Positions 11,526 through 22,566 of a stretch of 64,000 nucleotides of DNA are shown in pieces; within the stretch, counting starts at the first letter, position 1; each line of letters begins with the position of its first letter. The stretch lies in NCBI GenBank assembly GCA_034336665.1, contig CM067592.1, positions 54,798,473-54,862,472 of the forward strand, read 5' to 3'. Below the pieces are notes generated by a model, which was not told the DNA's origin, did not search any database, and saw only the letters and a program-made list of their open reading frames with translations. Position numbers and translations under genes: made by a program. The stretch is from Luscinia megarhynchos. Lineage: Eukaryota > Chordata > Aves > Passeriformes > Turdidae.

Positions 11526-12574
11526 GAAGTCCATCTCCTTGCCAAGAACATTGATTTTCAGGAAGCAATGAAGAGAAACCTCTGTCACATTACAGAGAGA
11601 AAAAGAGCTACACATCCTTTACTAAGTCATTTGACAAGGGATTCTTCTGAAGATACTCTTGATCTACCATGGTCATCAGTTAGATCTATCCTGAGATTTA
11701 TTATAAACTTGGAATGATTAATGCACAATTAGTATAAGCAACAATAGGAGGAACCTGAGAGTTGACCCACAGCTGCGTTGATTATTCCTCTGAGTACAAA
11801 TGCATTTGTTGCGGTGTTTCACTCAGACTCTGCTGCTGGTAATTAGGGGCAGTGCCCTTTTACAAGGATGTAGCCACTTTCCTAAGCTGTGCTATAGTAA
11901 CTGCAATAAAGGAAGGCAATGTGAAGATTTTAGTCATGAGGGACTAAAAGACTCTAATCATGCAATTCTATTGCATGAGGAGGTGAGCCCATTGGAATCC
12001 TTCATTCTCACAAGGCTCTGCTACATGGCATTCCTTGCAAGTGTATTTGAAGTTTGTATTTGAAAATTAAATCTTGTTCGTATCCTATGTCTTTGCTTCA
12101 TTTTGCTGTAGCATTTGATAGCATTTCAAACAAAGATGACAAAATAAAGAAATGTATAATTACATTGTTGCAGAATTCAATGATCATAATGTCTTTCAGA
12201 GATGAAATGTTAAACCCATCTTGATTGATACACTGTGGAGTGAAGCAAATGGCTAAACCCAACCTTTGTTCATGAATTTATTATGATATTTAACAGCCTT
12301 AAAGGACTGAAAGTTTCACCATCTTGAAAAATTCCTTGCCTTTTTTGATACATACTACTCCTTCTCCAATCCTGTCCTCAATAGCAGTAGGTATGTTTCT
12401 ACGTCTACACTGTTCCCCTCTTGCATAACGTTGCCTGCACTTCTGGTAAATTAATTGAAGGGAATAGGTTTCAGAGCATATGCACAACCACCATCCAAAC
12501 AAGCAGATTCTTGCATGGTCATAGAGGAGCTGGTAAACTCACTGGGTAAAGGAGCAAGAAAAAGCAGGATTGTT
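11526..12574. other. AT-rich intergenic sequence
   Basis: No gene, repeat or RNA is recognisable. Short open frames have no coding character. Confidence 0.5.
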
Positions 12575-12735
12575 CATGCAGAAAAAGATTATTGAGTCCA
12601 ACCATCAAGTTAGCACCACGTTGCCCACTAAATCATATCAAGTGCCACATCCACACATTTTTTAAACACTTCCAGGGACGGTTAGTCTGCTACTTCCCTG
12701 GGCAACCTGTTCCAGTGTCTGCTGGACAATTCCAT
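12575..12735 (-). mobile_element. CR1 3' region fragment, antisense
   Basis: GAGTCCAACCATCAAGTTAGCACC, then AGTGCCACATCCACAC and CCTGGGCAACCTGTTCCAGTG are the reverse complement of the CR1 3' region. The tail itself is missing. Confidence 0.8.
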
Positions 12736-13044
12736 TTTTACTGATTGGCGTGCTTATTGTCATGCTTATGAACCAGAGGGATCAAGAATATAGTTTTGCA
12801 ATGCTCTTCCATAAAGCATACAAAAAAATCAAACACAGACTTTCCCTTGAAAAAAAATAAATCACAGTTCTGGAAAAGAAGGAGCAAAGTGAATGCAATA
12901 TAGTCTGCAACTACAGCAGATTTGCAGCACAAAAAGAACAAAAGAGTCAAAAGTCAACAGTGTCATTTCTTTCCCAAGACTTGGTGAATTTGTCAAAGAA
13001 CCTCAACATAACCCACACTTCCTTAACTTCTTACGATATGTGTA
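12736..13044. other. AT-rich intergenic sequence before the provirus
   Basis: I see nothing beyond short open frames. It ends where the ERVL provirus begins. Confidence 0.45.
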
Positions 13045-13762
13045 TGTTGGAGGTTGGGTTTTGTCCCCTTACTGTCCCAGTTTAAAGATTTTTTCCCATT
13101 ATCATGCTAAGGGAGCCTGCCAGGTTACGCCCAGGCTCTTTTCAGGACTCTAGACAAAAGGGTAGCTGGGGGCAGGTTCCGAAGGGGGCTGCTCTCTCAC
13201 CGGCGAGGACTGAGGGGAAGGACTGCCGTCTCCAGCCCACGCGGTCCAAGTGCGGGGAAGCCAGGCTCTCTCTCTCGCTCTGCTGTGGAATGCTGATCTG
13301 CTTCTCCCCCGCTCCAGCCTCCTACCTCTGAGGACAGAGCTGGCCACCAGGGCTCAGACGGTGAGCGAGGAGCTGCCCCTCCACCGTGCTCCCACCTGAG
13401 ACTCAGCGCGGCCGCTGCTGCCTCCCCAGCTCCGCTGCCGTCTGCCACCTCTGCGGCTGTGCGGGCCCTGCTCCGCCTTCACCACCGGGACCGAGTGCAG
13501 GCAGCATGTGCCTGCGGCTGAAAGAGAGGACTGGAACTGAGTTATTTGTTCTGTATGGTTGTTCATTTTACTAGCTGCTGTTGTTTCTGTTTCTCCAGTT
13601 AGATATATTAGTAAAGAACTGTTATTCCTACCCCCCTTATCTCTGCCTTAGAGTCCCTCATTCAAACAATTGTAATACATGGGAGGGAGATGACTTAAAG
13701 TCTCTATTTCAAATAGGAGCTTCTGCCTTTATTGGCAGATACCTGTCCTTCAAACCAGGACA
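13045..13762 (+). repeat. 5' LTR of ERVL-like provirus
   Basis: It begins near TGTTGGAGGTTGGG and ends TTCAAACCAGGACA. It matches the 3' LTR at 36604-37242 (shared TTACTGTCCCAG-TTAAAGA, TCTAGACAAA, CCTCTGAGGACA-like and TAGTAAAGAACTGTTATTCC segments) but with many substitutions and indels, so the insertion is old. Confidence 0.85.
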
Positions 13763-13767
13763 GATTT

Positions 13768-13787
13768 TGGCAACCCAAACGTGGGGC
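13768..13787 (+). promoter_or_regulatory. Primer-binding-site-like sequence of ERVL provirus
   Basis: TGGCAACCCAAACGTGGGGC begins 5 bases after the LTR end, where minus-strand DNA synthesis would be primed. The matching tRNA is not clear to me. Confidence 0.5.
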
Positions 13788-13969
13788 AGGGGGCATTGAG
13801 AGGCGACTTAAGACAGGAATAACACCTCTTGATTGGCAACATGTTGTCCAACTTAATCTGGCTTGGGCTCCATGTGATCACAGATATCTCTCTCCCATTT
13901 GCAAGCCCTTATTTGAATATAGGCCCTCTCACCAAAGTTACTGTAGCTATTATCCAATTTGTTTGGTAG

Positions 13970-15630
13970 ATTGATTATGTCAGGAATTCATGTTTTTTTA
14001 ATTTCTTCTGGAAAGTGGCCACATGGATCCAGAGCTATCGTACTCTAACTGCGTCTTTCTGGGGTAATGTCAATAATGGTACTTACTGTGAGGCGATGAA
14101 TGCAAGGGAAATTTTCTCCCAACCCATCATCCAGTTATTTGAGGCTACCCCACCAGTTTTCAAGGATTTCAGATCTGCTTTAAAGGCTAATGGTATCACA
14201 CAGTGGCTGGTGTTGCTGATATGCCTATTCTGTTTAGCCTTAAGAGACAAGGAAATATTGGCTTGGATAACAACCCTGATACCTACCCCAGGAATCAGAG
14301 GCGCTTCCCCAGAACCTGCCCCTGCCCCAGGGACTAGGGATGCTGCCCCACAGCCTAACCCTTCCCAAGGGACTAGGGATGCTACCCCAGAGCCTGCCCC
14401 AGGGACTAGGGTTGTTGCCCCAGAGTATGAGCCTGCCCCAGAGGCTAAGGATAATGCCCCAGAGCCTGATGCTGCCCCACAGCCCACGGCAGAAATGAAC
14501 CTCCCAGAGCGGGTGGGGGCTCTAGTGAAGGATATAGGCCAGATGTTGAAGGAGCAAAGCCAGATGTTGAAGGAGCATAGCCAGATGTTTAAGAAGCACT
14601 TTGCTCCAGCTGCTGAGAAACCCTCCCCCTGCCCTAAAGAGGGAAAGTCAGATGGTGCTGCAGTGGAACCCGTAGATGTTGTATCTGTCCAGGTTCCAGC
14701 TGGTTCACAGGGGCAGCCACAGCCAGCAGCAGTTGCCCCTGTGGAAACTAGAAAACCTCGGATTAAAACAAGGCACCTAGATAGTGGGGATCAGCCAGAA
14801 GGGCCATCACAACCAGCAAGGCAGCCAGAGGTTGAGATCATCACCGAGTCCCTCTCATATGACAGTCTCCGTAACCTGCGTAAAGACATTGCACGGCGGG
14901 GCCGTGAGCCTTTTACATCTTGGTTACTGCGGGTCTGGGACCCTACGGGAACAGGTGTGCAACTGGATGGAACTGAGGCCAGGAATTCGGGATCCTTGGC
15001 CCAGGACTCAGGTGTGGACCAGACATTCGTAAGGGAGCAAGGCCTCCTTTCTCTCTGGGAGCGGCTTTTAATGAGTGTGAGAGAGGTTTGTCCACAGAGA
15101 GAGAATGCAGGAACACTACCGTAGAATGCGCTGGAAGACCCTTGAGGAAGGGATCCAGCAGCTGAGAGAAGTGGCAGTATTGGAGGTACTCTTTGGGAGG
15201 GAGGGACAGCATGCCAATAACCCTGACAAGGTCAGGTGCACAGGGCAGGTACTGGCAACCTGGGGCCATCTCTATATACCACCTTCATTGCAATGATCAA
15301 TGCTGATAACAGTGGGTTCTGCTGCCAACAAACTCAGAAATTTTGAGAGGATGAGGAATGGCCCAATGCAGGCCCATGTCTCTGCCGTGGTCAAGGACCT
15401 GCAAGAGGAGGTGAAGGGAATGAGAGGGTTGAGAAGTGAGGTGAGGGAGATGAGGGAGGAGATGAAGAAGATCAGTGTGGCACCAGTATGAGTCACAGGC
15501 CCCAAATGTAGAGCCCAATGCTCCCCAGCTAGGGAGAGAGGGTACATCCCAGGATCTGACCTGTGCTTCTTCCTGCAAGACCATGGGGAAGACATGGGAA
15601 AATGACATGGGAAGCCCACTTCTGTCCTGG
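13970..15630 (+). pseudogene. ERVL-like gag, first part, broken
   Basis: One open frame runs to 15124, then continues in pieces at 15105-15296, 15300-15491 and 15475-15630. The N-terminal part has a hydrophobic helix (ITQWLVLLICLFCLAL, about 14190-14240). It is followed by a low-complexity repeat of PGTRDA-PEP units (about 14280-14480) and a heptad-like DIGQMLKEQSQMLKEHSQMFKKH segment (about 14530-14600). A conserved SLRNLRKDIARRGREPFTSWLLRVWD region (about 14870-14940) is typical of avian ERVL Gag. A SCKTMGKTWENDMG end lies close to the class I insertion. No ATG begins the frame. In a live element Gag builds the particle core. Frameshifts near 15120, 15298 and 15490 disable it. Confidence 0.75.
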
Positions 15631-16295
15631 TGTAGTAGACACCCAGTTGAAAGCCCTAATAGTTGTAAAGTTAATAATGTGTTATGGTTGTTGTTCACTT
15701 ACCTTTTTGGTAGTATTCCTGTATGTAAGCAGACCCCGGTTTTAACTTCTGTTCCTGTTATGAGCCCCAGTTCACATATTCACCCTCCTAGTTCCCATAT
15801 CCGCCTTCCTCTGTTACCCCTTCCGCCCTTACCCTTGCCCTATTTCCGGCCGCCTGCCGCTTCGCATGTCAATCTAGAAGCCACGCCCCTCCATGCAAAG
15901 TAGCCAGCGCTCCCAGTCAGCCAGTTCGCCAACAAGAAGTCCCGGCCCAAACTAAAGGAAGATCAACACAGCTATGAGAGGAATACAGGGAAAATACTTG
16001 CATCAGAGGACTAAGAAAACCCCAAGTTGTCAGCGAAATCTAACTTCTCGTCAACCATCACCTAAACTGTACCCCGGCAAGATGACAACCCTAGACCAAA
16101 CGAGCCACCGGTGAGCAATCCGTGCATGCGCGTGAGGTCGGGACTCCTCCCCACCTGTGAAGGCGGACGGAAAATCGGATCTCCGCATCGCGGCGCGCTG
16201 GCTCTCAAACAGCAACGGCAGGCGGCGGCCTTCCCATAAGCCCCAATAAAAGAGCTGATTTTAATAAAGGCTTCGGCCCCGCTGCATTTATTACA
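15631..16295 (+). repeat. 5' LTR of class I provirus
   Basis: TGTAGTAGACACCC to TTTATTACA, 665 bp, paired with 25233-25902. It contains two AATAAA signals (16245-16250 and about 16263) near its 3' end. No classical TATA box is obvious. Confidence 0.93.
16245..16250 (+). terminator. LTR polyadenylation signal
   Basis: AATAAA in the context CCCCAATAAAAGAGCTG, the usual placement in gammaretroviral LTRs. A second AATAAA follows at about 16263. In the 3' LTR the equivalent would end the transcript. Confidence 0.6.
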
Positions 16296-16300
16296 AAATT

Positions 16301-16318
16301 TGGGGGCTCGTCCGGGAT
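16301..16318 (+). promoter_or_regulatory. Primer binding site, tRNA-Pro type
   Basis: TGGGGGCTCGTCCGGGAT begins five bases after the LTR. It is the classical gammaretroviral primer site complementary to the 3' end of tRNA-Pro. Confidence 0.92.
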
Positions 16319-16413
16319 AGGCCCCGCCCGAAGAGGACCTCCGAGGGAACACCGCCCAGAAAAGGCCCTCCGGGATAGCGGGCCATCCCCGGATCCGGAG
16401 TCAGCGCCGGAAT

Positions 16414-16420
16414 AGGTAAG
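16414..16420 (+). promoter_or_regulatory. Candidate major splice donor in leader
   Basis: AG|GTAAGC with the GT at 16416-16417. It lies after the primer site and before gag, as expected for the donor that makes env mRNA. No matching acceptor was confirmed; the env start is at 23325. Confidence 0.35.
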
Positions 16421-16707
16421 CAAGCCGGTGGGGGCGAGGAGGGGGGGCGAGCGAGTGGAGTGCGAGTGAGACGGGGGCCAGTAGCTTGGCCTAACCGGAG
16501 CGAGTGAGGACCCCCTAGTACCGCGGTTCCACTACCCCGCGAGGGGGTGGCCGGGAACGGGGGAAGGCGAGAGGAAACGGAGTGAGTGAGGCGCCCCCGG
16601 GGAGTCAAATAGGACCAAGGCCCAGACGCGTGCACCGGTTGCTCCCACACGCGTCCCGAAGGGAAGGGGGGGCGTGTGAGAGTGGGAAAACTAGGCTGGG
16701 GTGCGCG

Positions 16708-16771
16708 GTGTGCCGTTACCCCCACAGGGCCTAGTCTCCCAAAAGGATTGGGTTGGGGGCGCGTGGCACAC
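16708..16771 (+). other. Long leader hairpin
   Basis: GTGTGCC (16708-16714) pairs with GGCACAC (16765-16771), and inside it CCCCCA (16719-16724) pairs with TGGGGG (16754-16759). It lies upstream of the six-hairpin array in the region where retroviruses carry dimerisation and packaging structures. Function is inferred from position. Confidence 0.45.
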
Positions 16772-16831
16772 GGCAAACCCTGCAGAACCCATTCCCCCAT
16801 GCGGTGTGAGTGCTGTGTGTGAGAGGAAAGG

Positions 16832-17050
16832 GGGGGCCTAACTGTAAAGGGTCCCCGCCGTGGCCCGACTGTTTTGAAAGGGCCGCGGTGAGTGAGTGAG
16901 TGGCACCCCGACTGTTTTGAAAGGGGTGCCGCGTGTGTGAAAGGTAGGGGGGCCTGACTGTTTGAAAGGGTCCCCCGCCGTGGCCCAACTGTTTTGAAAG
17001 GGCCGCGGTGAGTGAGTGTGTAGCATCCCGACTGTTTCGAAGGGGGTGCT
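16832..17050 (+). other. Six-hairpin tandem array in proviral leader
   Basis: Two copies of a three-hairpin unit are spaced about 120 bp apart. Hairpins: 16832-16856, 16858-16888, 16902-16930, then 16947-16976, 16978-17008, 17022-17050. Stems are 8 or 9 bp, and loops are variants of ACTGTTTTGAA. Hairpin 3 (GGCACCCC/GGGGTGCC) and hairpin 6 (AGCATCCC/GGGGTGCT) differ by a G-C to A-U exchange and a C-G to U-G exchange that keep the stem. It lies between primer site and gag, so a role in RNA packaging or dimerisation is plausible. I know of no named element with this loop. Confidence 0.7.
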
Positions 17051-17172
17051 GCGGGTACGTGTCTGTGAGTGGGCGTGATCGTGTGAGGCTTGTGTAGTCA
17101 GGAAGAAGAGATTGAAGCGAGTGTGAGGTATAAGTAAGGGGAAGACTAACAAAGCGATAAAAAAAGTAAAGG

Positions 17173-19295
17173 ATGGGGAACTGTGTCAGCAAAAAGGGGC
17201 GAGGTAGGGGTAAAAGAGAAGTGGAAGAGAGGAGGACCCCGAAATCCCACTAGATAGTCCCTTGGGACAATTGTTGTGGAGGTGGGAGAGGGAGGAGAGT
17301 GTAAAGGGGTTGGACCCATTAAGGATGATAAGGTATTGTGTGGAAGTATGGCCTGCGCTGGAACTACCTGAGAGGTGGCCAAAATGCGGAAGTCGGGACC
17401 CCTGGCTGTGCTCCGAACTAATACAACATCTTCAAGCGGGGGGGGAGTCCGCCAGCATTCAGTTAAGATATGCTATTGCTTGGGAGAGACAGGGTGCAAG
17501 AGATGAGAAAGTCCGTATCTGTAAATTAAACAAGAAAGAAGAGAAGGAAGACCGTAAAAAGAGAGAAGAGAGTAGATATAACCAATGGGATCCTTTAGAT
17601 CATCTCCCGCCTCCTCTTCCTCCCGAGTATCCCGTAGCACGTACAGGGCCACAGATGCAAATGCCATCGCTTCCAGCTCTAGAAACATCTACTCCAGCCT
17701 TATCACTCCCCTCTCCTCTACTCCCGGCTTTAGCTGAACCACAAATTTCAGTTCCAGCTCCTACTCCCATATCACCCCCTCCACCAGTTGCCCCTGTTTC
17801 GGTTACTCCTTCAGTTCCAGCTCCTACCTCTATACCTCCTCCACCACCAGTTTCTACTATTTCAGTTACCCCTCAAGCTCTAGTTCCTACTCCCACACCT
17901 CTACCACCTCTTCCTCCAATTACCCCTGCTTCAGTTATCCCTCAAGTCCCAGTTCTTACCCCTACATCTCTTCCACCAGTTTCTCCTGTTTCAGTTATCC
18001 CTCAAATTCCAGATTCTACTCCCACGCCTCCCCAGACAGTTTCTCCGGTTTCAGTTATTCCGCAAGCCCCACCTCCTGGTCCCCAAGCCCCACAACCAGT
18101 CTCTTCCACCCCGGTCACGCCACATGTCCTGAACCTGGCGCCCCCGGCTCAGACGGTTCCTATAGTCAACACCCTACCATCCCCATCTCCGGTAACCTCG
18201 GCCGCTCCACCTCCCTCGCCCCTGGACATACCGTTACCCCCTTTGAGTTGGGATCCGGAGTTGGGGAAGGCTCCCGTAAATGTTGGTGTCCAAGAACACC
18301 CTTACTTTACAAGGTCAAAAGCGAAAATGTACCCTTTAAGAGAGGTTCCGATGGGAGGTATGAGTGGGGGAATAGGGCTGGTTAATGTTCCCCTCACTAC
18401 CTCAGAAGTAAGAAATTTTAAAAAGAAATGGGCCACTTGATAGAAAATCCCATAGAGGTGGCCAACCAAATTGATCAGTTTCTAGGGACAAGTATATATA
18501 CATGGAAGGAGATGAACTCTATACTAAACATACTGTTCAATCCGGAGGAGGTCCGACTGATTCGCTCATCCGCAATCAAAATCTGGGAACGCGAAAACAG
18601 GGCGGGTCCCCCGCGAGAATATAAACTTCCACTATTAGACCCTGGGTGGCAACCCAACGTTGATATGGACAGACGGAGCATGGAAGAGTATAGGAGCCTC
18701 ATGATAAAAGGGATAAAGGAGGCTGTCCGCGCTGTACCAGCAGCTAAACTAGCTTTCGACATTCATGAGGAAAAGATGAAAACGCCTGCCACCTGGCTCA
18801 ATAGGCTGAGAAAAAATCTACAACAATATTCACATATCGACCCAGATACACCCGACGGGCAAACCTTTCTAAAAATGCAATTAGTATCAAAATCGTGGCC
18901 GGACATCAGGAGAAAAGTTAGAGAAAAATGGGGATTGGCAAATTAAAGATATTAATGAATTATTAAGGGAAGCCCTGCGGGTGTATCTGAGAGAAAGGAA
19001 AGAAAAAAATAAATCTAAGGCCAGAATCATGGTGGCGGTGGCGAAGAGAGCGTGAAGGATCTTATTAACCCCAGTACTCCGAGAACCCCACAAGGAGGCG
19101 ACCGAAGATATCAATGAATCAAGGGGGGGTAGAGACACCTTCAGGAGGTTGGGTTGCAGCCCAGCCGGAGTCAACCATAAGTGCCTAGGAGATGTTATTA
19201 CTGCGGGGAGACAGGACATATCAAAAATACTGCCAGAAAGTGTCTGTCGATGAAGCCATAGCAAGGGAGCAAGAGGTGCTAGAGAAAATCTTGTG
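17173..19295 (+). pseudogene. Class I provirus gag, frameshifted
   Basis: It starts MGNCVS, a likely myristoylation signal for matrix. The frame changes near 17210 into a long frame to 18440 holding SPLGQLLWRW, IRYCVEVWP and a very long Pro/Thr/Ser-rich region. That region includes PPEY at 17619-17630, a PPxY late-budding motif. A second shift near 18425 (A-rich run) leads into capsid (18428-18946), with NPIEVANQIDQFLG, a TWKEMNSIL helix and a C-terminal REKW segment. A further shift near 18910 continues to YLRERKEKNK. A zinc-knuckle-like CYYCGETGH lies at about 19190-19220, but its last cysteine is out of register. Gag forms the core and binds RNA in live viruses; here at least four breaks disable it. 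Confidence 0.8.
17740..18110 (+). repeat. Proline-rich in-frame repeat in gag
   Basis: About five imperfect units of roughly 60-75 bp encode P-(V/I)-SV-(T/I)-PQ-P-TPxPP-type peptides. Unit lengths keep the reading frame. It occupies the place of p12-like spacer sequence between matrix and capsid. Confidence 0.7.
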
Positions 19296-19338
19296 AGGAG
19301 ATAACGATGCAGAATAGGGGTGTCATGGGCTCTTCACG

Positions 19339-20416
19339 ATGGGGGACCCTTTAAAACATCTCGAAGAGCCCATTGTAAATTTGGAAGTGGGCCCCCACCA
19401 CCAAGAAGTAACCTTTGTTGTAGATACAGGAGCGGATCGTTCGAGCTTTTCCAAGCCCCCGCTTGGAACAACAATAGGACATAAAACATGTGAAGTTTTA
19501 GGAGCCGGGGGTAATCCATTTAAGGCAAATCTTATTGAAGATGTGAAAGTCAAGGGAAACTTTCGCCAAAAAGTGGCAGATTTCATCTACCTACCATGGC
19601 TAGGGGGAATTTGTTGGGTCACGATTTACAGGTGGAATTTGGGATCGGAGTAGTCCCGAAAGATGGTAGGATGGTTGTGCAAATGATGGCCCTGTCCACC
19701 CGAGATCTGGAAGAGATAAACTCTGAGGTATGGGCCACAGAGGGGAAGTATGGTCAGCTGAATATTCCCCCAATCACACTTGAGATGCAAACGGAAGGGC
19801 CCCCAGTCAGGGTAAAACAATACCCAATGTCTATGGAAAGCAGACGCGGACTAGCACCTGTAATCTCACACCTATTAACTGAGGGAATTGTAGAACCATA
19901 CATGTCCCCTCACAACACCCCAATTTTGGCAATTAAAAAGGCTGAAGGTAAATATCGATTAGTACAAGATCTGAGGGAAGTAAATAAAAGAACAAGAACG
20001 AGACATCCAGTAGTCACAAACCCCTATACTCTATTAAGTTTAGTCCCGAGGGAGCATGCATGGTTCTCAGTAAGAGACCTCAAGGACACCTTTTGGACCT
20101 GCCCCTTAGCCGAGGGAGAGTCGCTGATTGGTTTGCCTTCGGTGGGAGGACCCCGACACTTTCGAAGGCGGCAACAATGTCACGCTGGACAGAGGCTACC
20201 CCAGGGATTCACGGAATCCCCAAATTTATTGAACAAGAATTAGAAAAATTATTAGAGCAGTTTACGCAGCGTCACGGGGAGTCCAGATGTTACAGTATGT
20301 GGATGATTTATTAATATCAGGAGAAGAGCAGGATGCGGTTAGGAAAACCACCATCGAACTGCTCAATTTCTTAGGTCGCGAAAGGCTTAAGAGTATCAAA
20401 GAATAAGCTACAATTT
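19339..20416 (+). pseudogene. Class I provirus protease and N-terminal reverse transcriptase, frameshifted
   Basis: Protease in frame 19339-19653 has VVDTGADRSSF with its catalytic Asp codon at 19423-19425 intact. The frame shifts near 19596 to RT (to 20243), with QYPMS, GIVEPYMSPHNTPILAIKK and YRLVQDLREVNKR. After further shifts near 20110 and 20245, LPQGF and the catalytic YVDD (20296-20307) can still be read in fragments. Another shift near 20373 leads into the long open pol frame. Protease cuts the polyproteins and RT copies viral RNA. With at least four frame breaks no full enzyme can be made from this stretch. Confidence 0.85.
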
Positions 20417-22561
20417 GTGGAATCCAAGGTCACTTATTTAGGCCATATTTTAGAAGCCGGCAGAAAAAAATTGAGTCCAGAAAGGGTGTCCGGAATATTG
20501 GCCATTCCGGCACCCAGAACCAAAAGAGACATAAGGAAATTGTTAGGGCTATTTGGATATTGCAAATTTTGGATAGAAGAATTTACACAAAATGTTAAAT
20601 TTCTTTATGAAAAATTAACTCAACCCGATCCGATAAATTGGACAGAGGCAGATAATAAATCACTAAAAAGATTAAAGGAAAAATTGACAACTGCGCCGGT
20701 CTTAAGCCTTCCGGATCTAAGAAAGGAATTCGATCTGTTTGTCGATGCTGAAAATGGGGTAGCCTATGGAGTCCTTACCCAAACATTCGGGGGACAGAAA
20801 AAACCAATCGCGTATGTCTCAAAATTTTTAGATCCTGTGGCTAGGGGCTGGCCAACATGTGTCCAGGTTATAGCAGCTACCGCGGTGCTAGTGGAAGAAG
20901 CTCGAAAGCTCACGCTCCAGAGAAAGATCATTATACATACACCCCATGATCTCCAAACGGTTCTAAACCAAAGAGCCCCAAATTGGTTGACAGACTCCCG
21001 CATTTTAAAGTATGAAGCAATGCTTATAAATACCACAGACTTAGACTGGACCATTGCCAAATGTATTAACCCGGCTCAGTTCCTGAGTGGTGAACCCGAG
21101 GAACCCATGGAGCATGATTGTCTGGAAGTTATAAGTTTACAGACTAAAGTAAGGGAGGACCTGGACGATCAACCTCTCCCCTACGGGAGAACGTTGTTTA
21201 CAGATGGATCATCACGTGTGATAGATGGAAAGAGATGGTCAGGTTATGCAGTAGTAGAAAAAAAAAATGGGAACCAACTAGAGGTAATTGATCAAGGGAG
21301 ATTACCAGCCCACTGGTCCGCCCAGTGCTGCGAAATATACGCACTAAAGAGAGGGTTGGACCTGTTAAACCGGGAAGAAGGAACAATTTATACGGATTCC
21401 AGGTACGCGTTTGGTATAGCGCACACGTTTGGCAAGATCTGGGAAGAGAGAGGGTTCTTGAACTCAAAGGGGAAGGAACTGATACACAAGGAGTTGATTA
21501 AGGCTGTGTTGGCATCCCTAATAAAACCGCTTGAAATTGCGATAGTACATATAAAAGGACATCAAAAAGGGGACACAGTGGAAAAGAGAGGGAACAGGGC
21601 AGTTGACCAAGCTGCCAAAATAGCTGCCAGGATTGCAGAAGGACCGGCGAAAGTATTGACAATAGATAGTACGCCTCCCAGTAATAATGAAAGGCAAACA
21701 CAAGTGTATAGTGAGTCTGAATTAATAGAAATGAAAAAATTAAACTTACATCAAGATAAGAACGGTAACTGGGTTACAGCCGATGGGAGGAAATACTTAA
21801 ACAAAGGACTGGCCAGGGCAATGCTAACTGAGATTCATAATCTAACTCATTGGGGGGCTCAAGCAATGAGTGACCACTTTTTGCGAGACTATATCTGCTT
21901 GGGAATACATAGTTTAGCCAAAGCTGTTACCAGAGGGTGTCTGAGCTGCCAGAGAACAGAGCAAAAACAAGCAAGAAAACCACCTATGGGGGGAAGAGAG
22001 CTAGCTTTGAGACCTTTTCAGAATATACAAATCGACTTTACTGAGATGCCCCCGGCACAGGGATATAAACATCTATTGGTCATTGTAGACCACCTCACCC
22101 ATTGGGTGGAGGCATATCCCACAAAGAGGGAGACAGCGGATGTAGTCGTTAAAATCCTTGTCGAACAAATCATCCCTCGATATGGAATGGTTAATAACAT
22201 TAATTCAGACCGGGGCCCCCATTTCACGGCCAAAGTGTTACAAGATCTAGTTAAAGCTATCGGAATAAAGTGGCGACTGCATACTCCCTGGCATCCCCAA
22301 AGCTCGGGGAGAGTCGAGAGGACAAATAAATCCCTCAAAAATGCATTGACCAAATTAGTTCTGGAAACTAAACTAAATTGGCTAAAGTGCCTCCCATTGG
22401 CTCTCTTGAGGCTCCGAACAAAACCAAGATCAGACATCGGAATTTCTCCGTATGAAATGTTGTTTGGACTCCCTTCCTTTTATCTCCCTATAGTACAGGG
22501 AGCTATCTGGAAGGGGAGGCAGCTGCCCAAAAATATATTGAAACAATTGGAAAAACATTAG
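20417..22561 (+). pseudogene. Class I provirus pol, open 714-codon RT connection-RNase H-integrase frame
   Basis: One uninterrupted frame entered from broken upstream RT; its first codons are not a natural start. In order: RT thumb (VTYLGHIL), connection (FVDAENGVAYGVLTQ), RNase H with TDGSS at about 21199, later Glu and an IYTDSRYAFGIAH segment (about 21387), integrase zinc module (HNLTHWGAQ...CLSC, about 21835-21950), and catalytic core with IDFTEM, NSDRGPHF and a GRVERTNKS segment, so all three acidic catalytic residues are present. Such integrases join viral DNA to the chromosome. The frame ends just before the GPY-type C-terminal domain, which follows in another frame. It is long and intact for an endogenous copy, but lacks the RT active site in frame. 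Confidence 0.88.
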
Positions 22562-22566
22562 AAGAA

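Noticed and set aside
16301..16318. tRNA-Pro-like sequence as a tRNA gene
   Set aside because: Only the 18-base complement of a tRNA 3' end is present, directly after an LTR. It is a primer site.
17262..17270. TTG as a start for the class I gag frame
   Set aside because: Vertebrate retroviral Gag starts with ATG. The MGNC start at 17173 followed by a frame change explains the open frame better.
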